In this document: piece after piece, positions 20,500 through 30,305 of the stretch
Layout of the letters: each line of letters opens with the position of its first letter
Numbering within the stretch: position 1 is the stretch's first letter
NCBI GenBank assembly: GCA_024195585.1
Contig: SWBL01000395.1
Location: 1 to 41,997 of the forward strand
Reading direction: 5' to 3'
Length of the DNA stretch: 41,997 nucleotides
DNA from: Aureobasidium sp. EXF-3400
Lineage: Eukaryota > Ascomycota > Dothideomycetes > Dothideales > Saccotheciaceae
Notes under the pieces: model-generated
The model's input: only the letters and a program-made list of their open reading frames with translations
Told to the model about the DNA's origin: nothing
Database searches by the model: none
Program-made: the position numbers and the translations under genes

Positions 20500-22470
20500 T
20501 CAAATCAATATCCACAATGACAACATGACAGCAACCATAATAGCCAGTGAAGAGACACCACCAAGAGCAGGTGCAGCATTCAAATAATACACCGCACCGA
20601 GGTAACTGCAAGTAACCTGTCCGTCATCACTTCTCTGTCCATAATCAACTTCGAGCCCTCTGCCTGGGTCTGGACAGCCGAATCCCAATGCGGCAGGACA
20701 ACTGCGTACCAAACTGAAGCATAAATCCTCACAAGGCTTAACTTCCTTGTAAGGGCCAGGAGCAATCTGGTCGACAATGATGCTCGGGTTGCGGGAACTG
20801 TTGGACGCTTGCACGGAGCCGTAGGTTTGACGGAATGCATCGCTGTCGCTAGGGGCAGAGGTCATGGGGATGTATTGCTGGTCTAGCTGGCCTTGGACTT
20901 GCTGGAACATGTCTGGGTTGGGCATGCTGCCGATTGAGGAAGAGGATGAGTTGATGGGCTTTTGACCCATGTTGCGAGGCTGCAGCCACGGTAGGGGAGA
21001 GGAAAAGTCCTCACAGCGTGGCATGGTGACGGCACAGAGCCATTGCTTGTATGCGTCGGCACAGTCGTCGCAGTTTTTGGCGGGTGAATACTGTGCTGAT
21101 AGAGTTGTGTTGCAAGGGATCTGGTCCAGAGATTTGGCAAAGTTCTCGTACAGGCCAGCCGCATACGAATCATAGACAGCGCTCAAAGAGGGTTGATCTG
21201 GATATCTATCCTGGTTGCTGGGCACGGCGTAAGCAACATCGTGGCAGAAAGTCAAGTTGAAGACGAGTGCACAGTTGTTGTCGGCCTTGGTCTTAAAGTT
21301 GACGGGCTGCCAGACTTGACCTCCACCACCAACGACTCCGCTGCCAGTCTTTGTGGAGTTGCCTTCCATGGCCAGAACACCAAAGTATGAGGTGCTACCG
21401 TTTAGATTCTGGATGTAGAACTGCTCTTTGGGCTTGTGACCCAAGCCACGGGTGATCATGCCTGACTGAACAGAGCTCGATGCATTGTTGATGCTAGCAT
21501 GGGTCATGCCGCAGTAGCTATTCCTCATACCATCTAGGCTTTTGTCGATGGTGGGCTGGACAAATACAGTAAATGGAGAGGTGAGATTCATCCATTGTTG
21601 ATAGACAGTATCGTCGGGATTGGTGTCGGTCAAGTTGTTGGTAACGAGTAGAGCGGCGTGGGTATCTGTGTCGACGAGATAGAGGAAGGGGGAGTCGGGA
21701 TGGGCACCGTGGTAGTAGTTGTCGATAGAAGCGGCGATTTCGTAGTTCCAGATACCGGTGAAGTTTGTGGGCACATCGGGAGCGTGGACTGACATGTAGA
21801 CGTCGGTGGTAGCATTCATGGAGTAATTGGCAAAGCCCTCGTCGAGAGTGATGGCAACTTGTCGGTTGGCGGGAGCATTTGGACCAGGTTCTTTGTTGGA
21901 TGTAGAGTTTGAGACGTAGAGGGTCAACTGAGGTGGAAGGATGGTCTGGTTGGTCGAGCCATTCCACTGAGGTTGTAGACAAGTCGTGACAGAGATGTAG
22001 ACCAGCCGAATCGAAGGGTTCTGGCGCTTGTAGATGGTGCCAGAGTCGCCCGTGTCGCCATCATCAATACTGCTAGGGAGGCCGGGCGTGACGTTTGCAT
22101 AGGGAGCCCAGAGCGAGGTATTGCTGAAGTGCCAGATGGTTGTGTTGCCCGCCTCGATGTTGAGCAGCCCGGGCACGTTGCTTCCACCCAGCGTCACCAC
22201 ATCTCCCACCGCTCTTTTCGTGTGTTGCGCATCTTGATCGTCTATTTGGTCGTCCTCGCTGGCGTCTTGTGGGTCGTCCAGTTCATCTGTGAGGTCGAAG
22301 GCGTAGTCATCCAGGACGGTGAGCGGGGAGGCAGCTGTCCGAGTTTCTATCTCAGCGGCATAGGCAAAGTGTGGGTTCCACAGGAAAAGATAGATAGACA
22401 GGACAACGAGCGATGCCGCCAGCGACACGATGAACCGACATTGCAACGGACTCAGCTTGGGAAAGTGCAT
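20500..22470 (-). CDS. MID1: Mid1, stretch-activated Ca2+ channel subunit
   Basis: Regulatory partner of the Cch1 calcium channel at the plasma membrane, needed for Ca2+ entry under mating, ER or membrane stress. Intronless, 656 residues from the ATG at 22470 (MHFPKLSPLQCRF). The frame stays open upstream only to non-ATG codons. Visible: an N-terminal hydrophobic segment (about 12-36), a long ectodomain with many N-glycosylation sequons (NTT, NTS, NGS, NSS types), an Asp-rich stretch at 55-85, and a C-terminal Cys-rich module (CDDCADAYKQWLCAVTMPRC and later CEDLCFSLVRSC). The hydrophobic end (SLAIMVAVMLSLWILI) could be a membrane helix or a GPI-attachment signal. The Cys module and layout are those of the fungal Mid1 family. 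Confidence 0.9.
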   Translation of the reverse strand: MHFPKLSPLQCRFIVSLAASLVVLSIYLFLWNPHFAYAAEIETRTAASPLTVLDDYAFDLTDELDDPQDASEDDQIDDQDAQHTKRAVGDVVTLGGSNVPGLLNIEAGNTTIWHFSNTSLWAPYANVTPGLPSSIDDGDTGDSGTIYKRQNPSIRLVYISVTTCLQPQWNGSTNQTILPPQLTLYVSNSTSNKEPGPNAPANRQVAITLDEGFANYSMNATTDVYMSVHAPDVPTNFTGIWNYEIAASIDNYYHGAHPDSPFLYLVDTDTHAALLVTNNLTDTNPDDTVYQQWMNLTSPFTVFVQPTIDKSLDGMRNSYCGMTHASINNASSSVQSGMITRGLGHKPKEQFYIQNLNGSTSYFGVLAMEGNSTKTGSGVVGGGGQVWQPVNFKTKADNNCALVFNLTFCHDVAYAVPSNQDRYPDQPSLSAVYDSYAAGLYENFAKSLDQIPCNTTLSAQYSPAKNCDDCADAYKQWLCAVTMPRCEDFSSPLPWLQPRNMGQKPINSSSSSIGSMPNPDMFQQVQGQLDQQYIPMTSAPSDSDAFRQTYGSVQASNSSRNPSIIVDQIAPGPYKEVKPCEDLCFSLVRSCPAALGFGCPDPGRGLEVDYGQRSDDGQVTCSYLGAVYYLNAAPALGGVSSLAIMVAVMLSLWILI

Positions 22471-22797
22471 TGCATCGTAGCACACCCGGCACTCTTTCAA
22501 CAATTCCTCCCTTCAACCCACTTTCACCCTCCTGGACCCTTGCCAAGACTCGATTGTCGTCGTAAGCATGTGAAAGTGCTTTGATATAGACTTGAATATT
22601 CTATTTCCTTCCCTTCTTGCCCTGCATCAACCTGGATGTCGTCGCTGTAATCTTACATTCAGTCCTCTTATATCGTCCACCCACAAATTACACCCTCCTT
22701 GACCTTCCCGCTAAATGCTGCATATGCCATGACCTTTGCACTTGACACATGCGCCAAACGCCTTCAGAACATTTCTTCGTATATATCAATATCCTTT
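22471..22797. other. Spacer between MID1 start and PP5 stop
   Basis: 327 bp holding the MID1 promoter/leader and the 3' end of the PP5 gene, both on the minus strand. No separate gene or motif recognised. Confidence 0.4.
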
Positions 22798-24389
22798 TTA
22801 CATCATTCCCATCATCGGCGAGCTGGCATACGCCATCGGCTTGATGTCCGGGTGCTTGACTGCATCAAACTGCTTGAATTGCAGCTTGTAGTCGTCTTCG
22901 ATGTTGATAAATGCTCCCCTGTTGCCCGTCGAGTCGCAGTAGTTGGGTGCCGAGAAGATGGTGATACACTTGCTGTCGTGCTCTTCCTCGTATCCGTCCA
23001 TTCTGACCTCGTGACTGCGGATAATGGCTTCCAGTCCGTTCTTCTCGCAGAATCTCTTGGTCACATCCGGCCCGAATTGCAAGCCCACTCCACGCTTGCT
23101 AGGTCCTCTTCCTGGTGCTGTCTGAGGGTCTGTCCACAGCATCTCCATCATCAATCCACTGTGTCCAGGTTGCTTCTGCTGGTGTCTGTTGAGCTTTCTG
23201 ACATCGTCGAGGGTGATGTTGTCATCCGAGAAGAGACCTCCGTGGAGAACAAAGTACTTGTCGCCAATCAATGTGGCCAGGGGCAATGCGCTGAAGGATT
23301 CCGAGAAGAGCTTGAAGGTACGGTCGTTGTACTTGGCCTTACACTCTCCTTCGAATCCGTACATTCTGTTCATGTCGTCTGTCTCGTGGTTTCCGCGGTT
23401 CAGGAACATGGACTTGGGGTACAGCCACTTGTAGGCGTATAGGAGGAGAGCGATTTCGCATGACCAGCTGCCTCTGTCGACAAAGTCTCCGTTGAACAGG
23501 TATGCGTGGTCTGCTGAGGGACGGCCGTTCATTCTGAAAATCTCCATCAAGTCAAAGTATTGTCCTGCACGAGATGTTAGCAAAAAGGCGAAGTACACCA
23601 GCTTTTCCATTAGACGAACCGTGAGTGTCACCACAGACAGTGATCTTCTTGCCCTGGTCGACGTGTGTCTCAACCATGGTAGGCTCATTGTAGCAGATTT
23701 CCTTGACCGCCAGAATAATCTGGTAGACGTATTTCAGAGGAAGCTTCTTGCCGTTCTTGAAACGCTCAATCGTATCTTCAACAAATTCCAGCGTCATCTT
23801 GTCTCCGAGCTTGACACCATCGTAGTCAGAAGGTACGGCCATGTTGGCGACGTCTAGACCCTCGGCGGCAGAGGGGGCATCGGGAGCCTCGATAGCCTTA
23901 AGGAAGGCATCGCGCTTGATGACCTTCTGGCAAGCATCATGTTGAGCGCGGGCAACCTTGTCCGAGGGCTGCTTCTTGACAACCATCTTCCAGTCGTTGA
24001 TGGCATCGGAGTGTCTCAGGATGGCGGTGTTGGCGACGGCGCGGCGGTAGTAGGCCTAGTGCAAGTGTGAGTATGAGAGCACGTGGGCAGAGTGAACATG
24101 ATATTTCGTACCTTGACAAAGTCAGGGTTCAGCTCAATAGCCTTAGTAGCATCGGCGACAGCATATCCGTATGCCTCGAGTCGAATGTGAGCCTGGTGCG
24201 AATAAGTTAGTGGGGCAAAACCAGCAGGTGGAGTGTCGAGTTGGTGCGAACCTGGGCTCTGTTGGTATAGAAAGAAGGTTCTTTGTCGTATTTTTCGATG
24301 GCTTGGGAGTAGAAGTCGATTGCTTTAGGCCACTCCTTGTTCTTGAAAGCATCGTTGCCCTTGTTCTTGAGGGCGGTTGCCTCCTCCAT
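22798..24389 (-). CDS. PPT1: Serine/threonine protein phosphatase 5 (Ppt1)
   Basis: TPR-containing PPP phosphatase that docks on Hsp90 and dephosphorylates Hsp90 co-chaperones and clients. Four exons, 24389-24252, 24192-24112, 24055-23620 and 23564-22798, give 473 residues with all phases consistent. Residues 1-105 form three TPRs (ALKNKGNDAFKNKEW, AQAHIRLEAYGYAVAD, KAYYRRAVANTAIL). The catalytic domain has the metal-binding triad GDTHG at 215-219, GDFVDRG at 244-250 and RGNHE at 275-279, then RSHEVRMDG and SAPNYCDSTGNRGA. The end reads KPMAYASSPMMGMM, matching the PP5-specific C-terminal autoinhibitory helix. It diverges from SPT4. Confidence 0.95.
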
Positions 24390-24857
24390 GGTTATGGTGG
24401 GGGTGTGGATTATATAAGGTAGTCGTAGAAGATGGTAAGGTGAAGCTGAATGCCAGTATATAGAGCGAGTACGAAGCCGAGCAAGCAAGAAAGAACCGAC
24501 CAGTAGAAGATTGGTGGGCTAGGAATGCAACAGTGTTGTAGAGAGTGGAAGATGGTGGAATTTCACAAGACAGCACAGACACTTTGATATGCGATGCTGC
24601 TTGCTCTTGCCGCCGCGGCCTCGGTCGAGACAAGAAAGCTTGGCCTGCCATGCGGAGGGAAGAGTGGTAGGTTTAGCCGACGTGCAGTAGGCAAGTCTTA
24701 GCGGGCTCTGGATGCGTCTCGCTTTGAGGACCAGCATTCATCATTCACCAAGGACCATCAATCACCGCCGTAGTCTGTTCGCGACAAAGACAGCAACATC
24801 TCTTCACACAACCTCTGCCGCTGGTCCATCTCTACCATCAACCCTCGCTCCACCACA
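24390..24857. promoter_or_regulatory. Divergent promoter, PPT1 / SPT4
   Basis: 468 bp between two divergent start codons. In the PP5 frame it is open upstream for 33 codons, but that opening begins at TTG, not ATG. No clear factor site or TATA box recognised. The stretch near 24720-24857 is C/A/T-rich, as for the SPT4 leader. Confidence 0.4.
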
Positions 24858-25323
24858 ATGTCCAACTTCGTACCTCCTTCACAGCACCGCTCGCTGCGCG
24901 CCTGCATGGTCTGCAGCATCGTCCTTCCCGGCTCGCGCTTCCGCCGTGAGGGATGTCCCAACTGCGAAGAGTTCCTTGAGCTCTCCGGTCACGACGACGC
25001 CATCCAAGAATGCACCAGCCAGGTCTTTGAGGGCCTCATCACTCTGACAGATCCCGCTGCCAGCTGGGTCGCCAGGTGGCAGCGCCTGGACAGTTACGTC
25101 GCTGGTATTTACGCCGTCAAGGTTACTGGCATCGTAAGTATACCTGGTATATCCACATCACTTCTTTTGTACTGACTATGTCTTGCAGCTGCCCGAAGAG
25201 ATCATCTCTACTGTCGAGGCTGCTGGTGTCAAGTACATCCCGTGAGTTCAAGCAAGCCCTCGTTTCTGAGCATACAGACTAACAATTGTCAGTCGCGACG
25301 GAACTAGCATCGACGACATGTAA
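24858..25323 (+). CDS. SPT4: Spt4, transcription elongation factor
   Basis: Zinc-binding half of the Spt4-Spt5 (DSIF) complex that clamps RNA polymerase II during elongation. Exons 24858-25133, 25189-25241 and 25293-25323 give 119 residues. The four zinc ligands are visible as RACMVCS near residues 15-19 and GCPNCEE near 32-36. The family signatures [34 protein letters not shown] and the C-terminal [15 protein letters not shown] all follow. Length is normal for the family. The last exon codes only ten residues and the stop. Confidence 0.96.
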
Positions 25324-25562
25324 TCGTTCGCCTCGTATTTTCTTTCTTCCGCACGAATCATCCATGAAAAGAGCGACGGCGTTTTGAGGCTGGGGAAATG
25401 GTTTGGCACAGGGGGGCTGCCACGGATGTTGCATTATGATACCCAAACACACAGAGAGTTTCCGTTCGTCATCAAATCGAAAACTCGGATTTCTCAATCA
25501 GGATTCACCCACGGTTCACTCAACCCATGCCACCAGGTGTGCTGACACTGACCACGACACAA

Positions 25563-26207
25563 TCATAACCACCCTGGACAGGACCAACGATATCCCCGTG
25601 GCCGCATCTGAGATTGTGCAAACTGGCAGTCGTCAATCGGTCCATCATCGAACCCGTAGTAGCCATCTCCGACGTTCTCTTCCGTCAAAACCTGGGCAAG
25701 CCATGTTAGCGCAGATGGATCCACAGGAATTGCGAGGCATACTTCGAGCTCCTCTTTCAAGGATTCTTTGAGAATCGTCATATCCATACGGAGCTTTAGT
25801 CTTGCCAGCGTTCGCGCATCTCGGTTGGCAGGATCGAGAGCGTGGATGGCTTTGTTGCAAGCTTCGATATAGTCATGCAATGCGTTTATGTCCTTTTCGC
25901 GAGAGCCTGTAAAAATGTACTCCCTGATCTTGGCCTTTTCTACCAACCGCTCGGGCTCGTCGCTGGGCTCCTCTTTCTTGTGCCTTTCAGGCAAGGAGAA
26001 GCCTGAGGAAGGCGATCGGTCACACATAGCCAGGTCTCTGGCGCGTACGTACTTCCAACCTCCCATGTCAATGTACTGGGGTGGAAGTGGCTTTCCAACC
26101 GCATCCGTGTGCTCGCGTAGCTTCTGTTTCTGCCAGAGTACATATCCGTGGGGTGGTGCTGGGGGAGACTGGCAAGGTTCCATCATCTGTGCCTGGTCCA
26201 AGAACAT
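25563..26207 (-). CDS. Hypothetical protein, 214 residues
   Basis: A frame with an ATG at 26207 (MFLDQAQMMEPCQSPPAPP). It holds a polar first third, a GGWKYVRARDLA patch, and from about residue 90 an alpha-helical, charged region (EKAKIREYIFTGSREKDINALHDYIEACNK in two overlapping helices, then LARLKLRMDMTILKESLKEELEV) that could be a small coiled coil. I do not recognise the family. The frame stays open further upstream without an ATG. A potential GT/AG intron just upstream (59 nt) would shift the frame and is not used. Convergent with SPT4 at 239 bp. The intact length and helical pattern favour a real gene, but start and 3' exon structure are uncertain. Confidence 0.45.
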   Translation of the reverse strand: MFLDQAQMMEPCQSPPAPPHGYVLWQKQKLREHTDAVGKPLPPQYIDMGGWKYVRARDLAMCDRSPSSGFSLPERHKKEEPSDEPERLVEKAKIREYIFTGSREKDINALHDYIEACNKAIHALDPANRDARTLARLKLRMDMTILKESLKEELEVCLAIPVDPSALTWLAQVLTEENVGDGYYGFDDGPIDDCQFAQSQMRPRGYRWSCPGWL

Positions 26208-27292
26208 GGGTCTATCGTGAGATATCAGGACACGGGAGATAGATCTGGTGTAGAAGCAACCAAAACTCACATTTAGCAATGCAAAGCCGTGGATGAAGAA
26301 GAATTGATTCAAGGCCAATTTGTGGTTCAAGTAAGCCCGTAAAGCATATTAGAGATCGGCTTTCACTGCATTATATAAGGACTATATGTCAACATAGTGA
26401 TAGCCTCTCACAGTGGCTGTGTAGATGCTTTTTTTCTCGAGGCAAACTGTAAAGAGGACACAAATACTGAAGCGTCTGTATCATCGAACATGCGGAACGC
26501 AGCTAACCTTGATTTATTATGCTACACGATCAAACATGGACTAATGGTCTCCCCATGTGCAAAGATATGTCACCCATATAGCTATAGAAATGCACAGTTC
26601 CTTTAGCAGATAGGGAGTATCCACTGAGAGTCGTGATGTGATCGACTCTCTATGGACTCTGCTACTGTCTGGAAAGAACTGTGCATTTTGATGGCTCTAG
26701 CGGCGCCTGTGTGTTGCCGTAAGAGAGGGTGGGAGTGACAAAATTTAGGGGGAGGGGGTTCGGGTGCGGACTTGAAGACTGCAAGCTTCGTGTATCCACA
26801 TAGTCACTTGTAGACGGCAAACAATCAAGAGACCAAGGCTTGTGTCGCGATAGTTTTAAGCCTTGAGTCTTATGACGTGCAAATTGAAGAATCTATTCTT
26901 GTTATAAGTGTGATACGTCGAGGTAGATTTGGAAGCAAGGCAACATGGTGCGTGTTTATTGATCGTAAGCAGGACGTGTACCAGACGGCACAATTTCCCA
27001 TTTGCTGTTCCTGAAACAGGTTGGGAGACAGAACGAGCACAGAGAATATCCAGCTGAGCGTGATAGTCACCGACTGCTCAGTTCAAGGCACATGGTCAAC
27101 AGAGGTCTGGACAAGGACTAAATTGATGGTAAAGGAAGGTGCCAAGAAGGGAAGACAAAGTCGGAAGCGGTGGTGCGGCAAAAGCCGAGGATTCGTTGCG
27201 GGAGTGTTCGAGATGGCGGACCAACGTCGCAAGCAGCAGCTCTTGAAGACATCGCGCAATTGACGACCTCACCAGCTCGACCGTCACTCATC
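26208..27292. other. Intergenic region upstream of the ATP synthase delta gene
   Basis: 1085 bp without a supported gene. It contains a 101-nt imperfect hairpin (26588-26688), listed separately, and a purine-rich GGGGGAGGGGG-like patch near 26750. The part before 27293 probably includes the leader of the delta-subunit gene. Confidence 0.45.
26588..26688. repeat. 101-nt imperfect inverted repeat (hairpin)
   Basis: A 13-bp perfect outer stem (AAATGCACAGTTC at 26588-26600 with its complement at 26676-26688) encloses further matched blocks: AGCAGA with TCTGCT, TCCA with TGGA, and GAGAGTCG with CGACTCTC around a 9-nt loop at 26634-26642. Internal bulges separate the blocks. This could be a small degenerate MITE-like element or the precursor of a small RNA. 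No open frame or target-site duplication is obvious. Confidence 0.6.
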
Positions 27293-28178
27293 ATGAACTC
27301 CTTCCGTGTCGCCCGCGCCGCCCTGCGCGTCCGCCCTACCGCCTTCGCCGCTCCTCTTGCCCGTAGAGGCTACGCCGATGTCGCCTCGGACAAGATCCAG
27401 CTGTCTCTGTCCCTTCCTCACCAAGTACGCTCGCTCCGCCCTGCTCCGTCTATACACCTCGCCCAGTCGAATCCATGTCAAAAAAAAGTACGGAGAGTGA
27501 TGGACTTGTGCTAACATTTGTTCTCTCTGCAGGCCGTCTACAAGTCGCAGGATGTGTACGAATCCCCACAATTTTCCCTGATACCGCCAGCAGACATCGC
27601 CGAGCACGACTAACCCTTGGATCATACAGTGTTCAGGTTAACATTCCCGCCGAGACTGGTGACATGGGTGTCCTCGCCAGCCACGTTCCCTCCATTGAGC
27701 AGCTGAGACCTGGTCTCGTTGAGGTTATCGAGGAGTCCGCCGGCAGCAAGCAGTTCTTCCGTACGTCCCGCTTCACATTTCTCGGACGACAAGCATGAAA
27801 CATATAGTAGATGGAAGGATTTTGGATGCAAGAATACGGCTGACACATGGAATAACAGTTTCTGGTGGTTTCGCTACCGTCCAGCCCGGCTCCAAGCTCA
27901 GCATCAACGCTGTTGAGGGCTTCCCCCTCGAGGACTTCAGCGCTGAGGTATGCATATGCGGGAAAATGTCGAAGCAGACCGGACGCTGACAAGAAATACA
28001 GGCCGTCAGAAACCAGATCGCCGAGGCTCAGAAGATTGCAAGCGGCAGTGGCAGCGAGCAGGACATCGCCGAGGCCAAGATTGAGCTTGAGGTGAGCATC
28101 CACGAAATGTCATCAATTGTGCTCAGACTTGCTAACCAAACACAGGTTTTGGAGAGCCTCCAGGGTTTCCTGAAATAA
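27293..28178 (+). CDS. ATP16: Mitochondrial F1 ATP synthase delta subunit
   Basis: Subunit of the central stalk of F1Fo ATP synthase (homologue of bacterial epsilon), in the mitochondrial matrix face. Six exons, 27293-27424, 27533-27555 (23 nt), 27630-27760, 27859-27947, 28002-28091 and 28146-28178, give 165 residues. The first 26 residues are a matrix-targeting presequence rich in Arg/Ala (VARAALRVRPTAFAAPLARRGY). The mature part has LSLSLPHQAVYKSQDVVQV, NIPAETGDMGVLASHVPSIEQL and GGFATVQPGSKLSINAVE, typical of the beta-sandwich. A two-helix C-terminus follows (VRNQIAEAQKIA, VLESLQGFLK). The high intron density is usual for this gene in filamentous fungi. Confidence 0.94.
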
Positions 28179-28454
28179 GTGCACTAGCGGTTGTACTTAG
28201 GTCGCATCTCTAAAATGTATAGTAAATCGTCTGCTTTCCCGAGGCTTTGTTCAAATCTTGGTTCATCGCGCCTTCCCCTCTTGATGACCCGTGAGCCTTG
28301 AACACCTGCCATTCTCGCCGCAGCTCAAACATGTGCACCCAAGCTTCGTCTTCGTTTCTGCTGCTTGCATAAACATCCATCCATCACTTAACTCACTGTA
28401 CAGCCTGTCACTTTCTTCATCGTATCTCTACTACCTATTCAGTATCAATGGTCA

Positions 28455-30305
28455 ATGCAAAGGCTTGGATCGCAGGCGTCGTCTTCAAGCTTAAGCTCAA
28501 GTCAATGGCTCTCGGTGCCAAATTTAGACGGACCCCAAAGTCAACCCCAGCTCAAACCCCTGCCCCAGCTTCCCATCACTAAGGCCGCATCCACGAGCCA
28601 ACGTCGTTGGAATGCTCCAGACGTCGTGGCTGGTCGTGTTGCTGATCGAATTCGAGCGATCAACAGCCTTCAGCAGCTGCCGTCTATCGTACCCAAAAAG
28701 CCTGTTGAGCCTATACTTCCGCCAGATCAACCATCTATTTTGTCCCCAGAACATGAGTATCGACGAGCTTCACCATTTCCCCGAAGAGATTCTGCTCAAA
28801 GCCCTATCCGACCTGAGACACCCCTTTCGCGGTCGCATCCCCTCGCAAGCCCTCTGGTCCACTGTCCAATGCCAAAGCGTTACCAGCCTCAACTCTCAAC
28901 AGATATCGAGAAGGTAGCAATACCAAATGACGAGCAATTGATGTGCTATCGACATGGCCGCAAGCTCAAGCTGAGAAAAAGTTTACCAGCTGGCATGGAT
29001 AGAGCTTTTAGCGGTGCGTACATCCCTACTGGCCCTTTGATCAGACAACAAGTCGACCCCTTGAGTCCATGGTCTGTTGGAAGACGCCTTGCTAAGACTA
29101 GTGGAACAACAGTTTCTCCCGACATTTGTTCTGACTGCCTTGCTGAACAACGTATCTTGGAGCATGAAATCGAGTCGAGTACTCAGCCTCCCCGTATTCG
29201 GCCTGGTCAGCGTGTCAAATCTGCAAGCAGCTCCATCTTCACCGAGCCCGGGACACCTCCTGGGTCTGATCAACCATCCAACGTCCTTGTTGGAACAGCC
29301 ACCGACAATCAAACAGTCCAAGTACCTGGAGCCACTGTATCTGACCTACCTCCGGACAAGTTTGGTGGCATCGTGGCAACTGATCTCGGCGACATGATTG
29401 ATGCCATCATTGTCGAACACAGTGGTAGTCTAGGCAAAGTCATTTCCAACATCCGTAACGGTATGCCAGATAGTGATTGGACCCAGAAGCTCTCGCGCGA
29501 CCTTGCTAAGGTTTCGGAAGCGGTAGCGACTCTCCCAGAAGATGATATACGACAAGCCCCTGCTTTCTCTCGGAATATCAACGGCCGACGCTCAATCATA
29601 CTGGATGCTTCACCTGATTCCCTCAAACAACGAGCAAAGACTATGCCAGAACTGCTTGATTTGGTCGAAGCCGCAACGGAAGAGTTGGGCATGACAAAAT
29701 CGAACAGCCGAAAACATGAGTTCAATCTGGACCAACCACACATGCCAGGCGATTTCCCTCGTGCTCCGACCGCTCACTCTGCCACCACCTTCGACTCACC
29801 TGTTGTTTACCCATCTGCACAATCTGGGGCACCCATCTTACCGACCCCGCCTCCTCGAGCACCGATAACAGTACTGAGATCTGAGCCATCGTTCGCAGCC
29901 AAACAACCCCTCGAAGCGGCACCTGTTTCAACTACAGCCATGCCAATCGAGCATCCCACTCCTGAGGCAGACGAAGATGAGGCAACTCTTGTCGAGAATG
30001 ATATTCTACTTCCCAGTATGAAACAACTTGTCAAAGCCAACCGAGGCCAAAGCACATCCGACGAAGGATCCACTGCCCAGCAGCGGAGTCGAATTCCGAA
30101 GGCTACCACGATACCTATGACGAGATCCTTGTATGCATCGTCTGACACACTACGCTCAGGCCCTACCAGACCAAAGCCCAGTGCGGTAGCTAAGCAACAT
30201 CAGCAACAACGTACGTTTCAGCAGGGCTGGTTGAGAGAAGCAGCTGTCGTTGAAAGAGCCGAAAGAAGGACTAGAAGCAGGAGCAGAGGTGCAAATCATG
30301 TATGA
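28455..30305 (+). CDS. Hypothetical, largely disordered protein
   Basis: Single-exon frame of 616 residues starting MQRLGSQASSSSLSSSQWLSV. It is rich in Pro, Ser and Gln with many predicted-disordered stretches. Two compact islands stand out: one around residues 160-215 (LMCYRHGRKLKLRKSLPAG ... CSDCLAEQ), where two separated Cys/His groups could bind a metal, and one around 300-350 (DLGDMIDAIIVEHSGSLGKVISNIRNG), likely helical. The last 40 residues are strongly basic (VVERAERRTRSRSRGANHV). I do not recognise the family. Its length without stops and exon-like composition make it a real gene. An overlapping ATG 7 nt upstream, in another frame, could lower initiation at the chosen start. Confidence 0.8.
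   Translation: MQRLGSQASSSSLSSSQWLSVPNLDGPQSQPQLKPLPQLPITKAASTSQRRWNAPDVVAGRVADRIRAINSLQQLPSIVPKKPVEPILPPDQPSILSPEHEYRRASPFPRRDSAQSPIRPETPLSRSHPLASPLVHCPMPKRYQPQLSTDIEKVAIPNDEQLMCYRHGRKLKLRKSLPAGMDRAFSGAYIPTGPLIRQQVDPLSPWSVGRRLAKTSGTTVSPDICSDCLAEQRILEHEIESSTQPPRIRPGQRVKSASSSIFTEPGTPPGSDQPSNVLVGTATDNQTVQVPGATVSDLPPDKFGGIVATDLGDMIDAIIVEHSGSLGKVISNIRNGMPDSDWTQKLSRDLAKVSEAVATLPEDDIRQAPAFSRNINGRRSIILDASPDSLKQRAKTMPELLDLVEAATEELGMTKSNSRKHEFNLDQPHMPGDFPRAPTAHSATTFDSPVVYPSAQSGAPILPTPPPRAPITVLRSEPSFAAKQPLEAAPVSTTAMPIEHPTPEADEDEATLVENDILLPSMKQLVKANRGQSTSDEGSTAQQRSRIPKATTIPMTRSLYASSDTLRSGPTRPKPSAVAKQHQQQRTFQQGWLREAAVVERAERRTRSRSRGANHV

Noticed and set aside
22471..22503. Upstream 11-residue extension of MID1
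   Set aside because: It begins with TTG; the first ATG at 22470 gives the family-like start.
22699..23442. 247-codon plus-strand frame antisense to PP5
   Set aside because: It lies fully across the PP5 catalytic exon, whose motifs are unambiguous; long antisense frames are a by-product of GC-biased third positions.
24390..24488. 33-residue Arg-rich upstream extension of PP5 that looks like a mitochondrial presequence
   Set aside because: The frame is open, but its first codon is TTG and no ATG exists in it, so use would need non-AUG initiation. PP5 orthologues begin at the chosen ATG.
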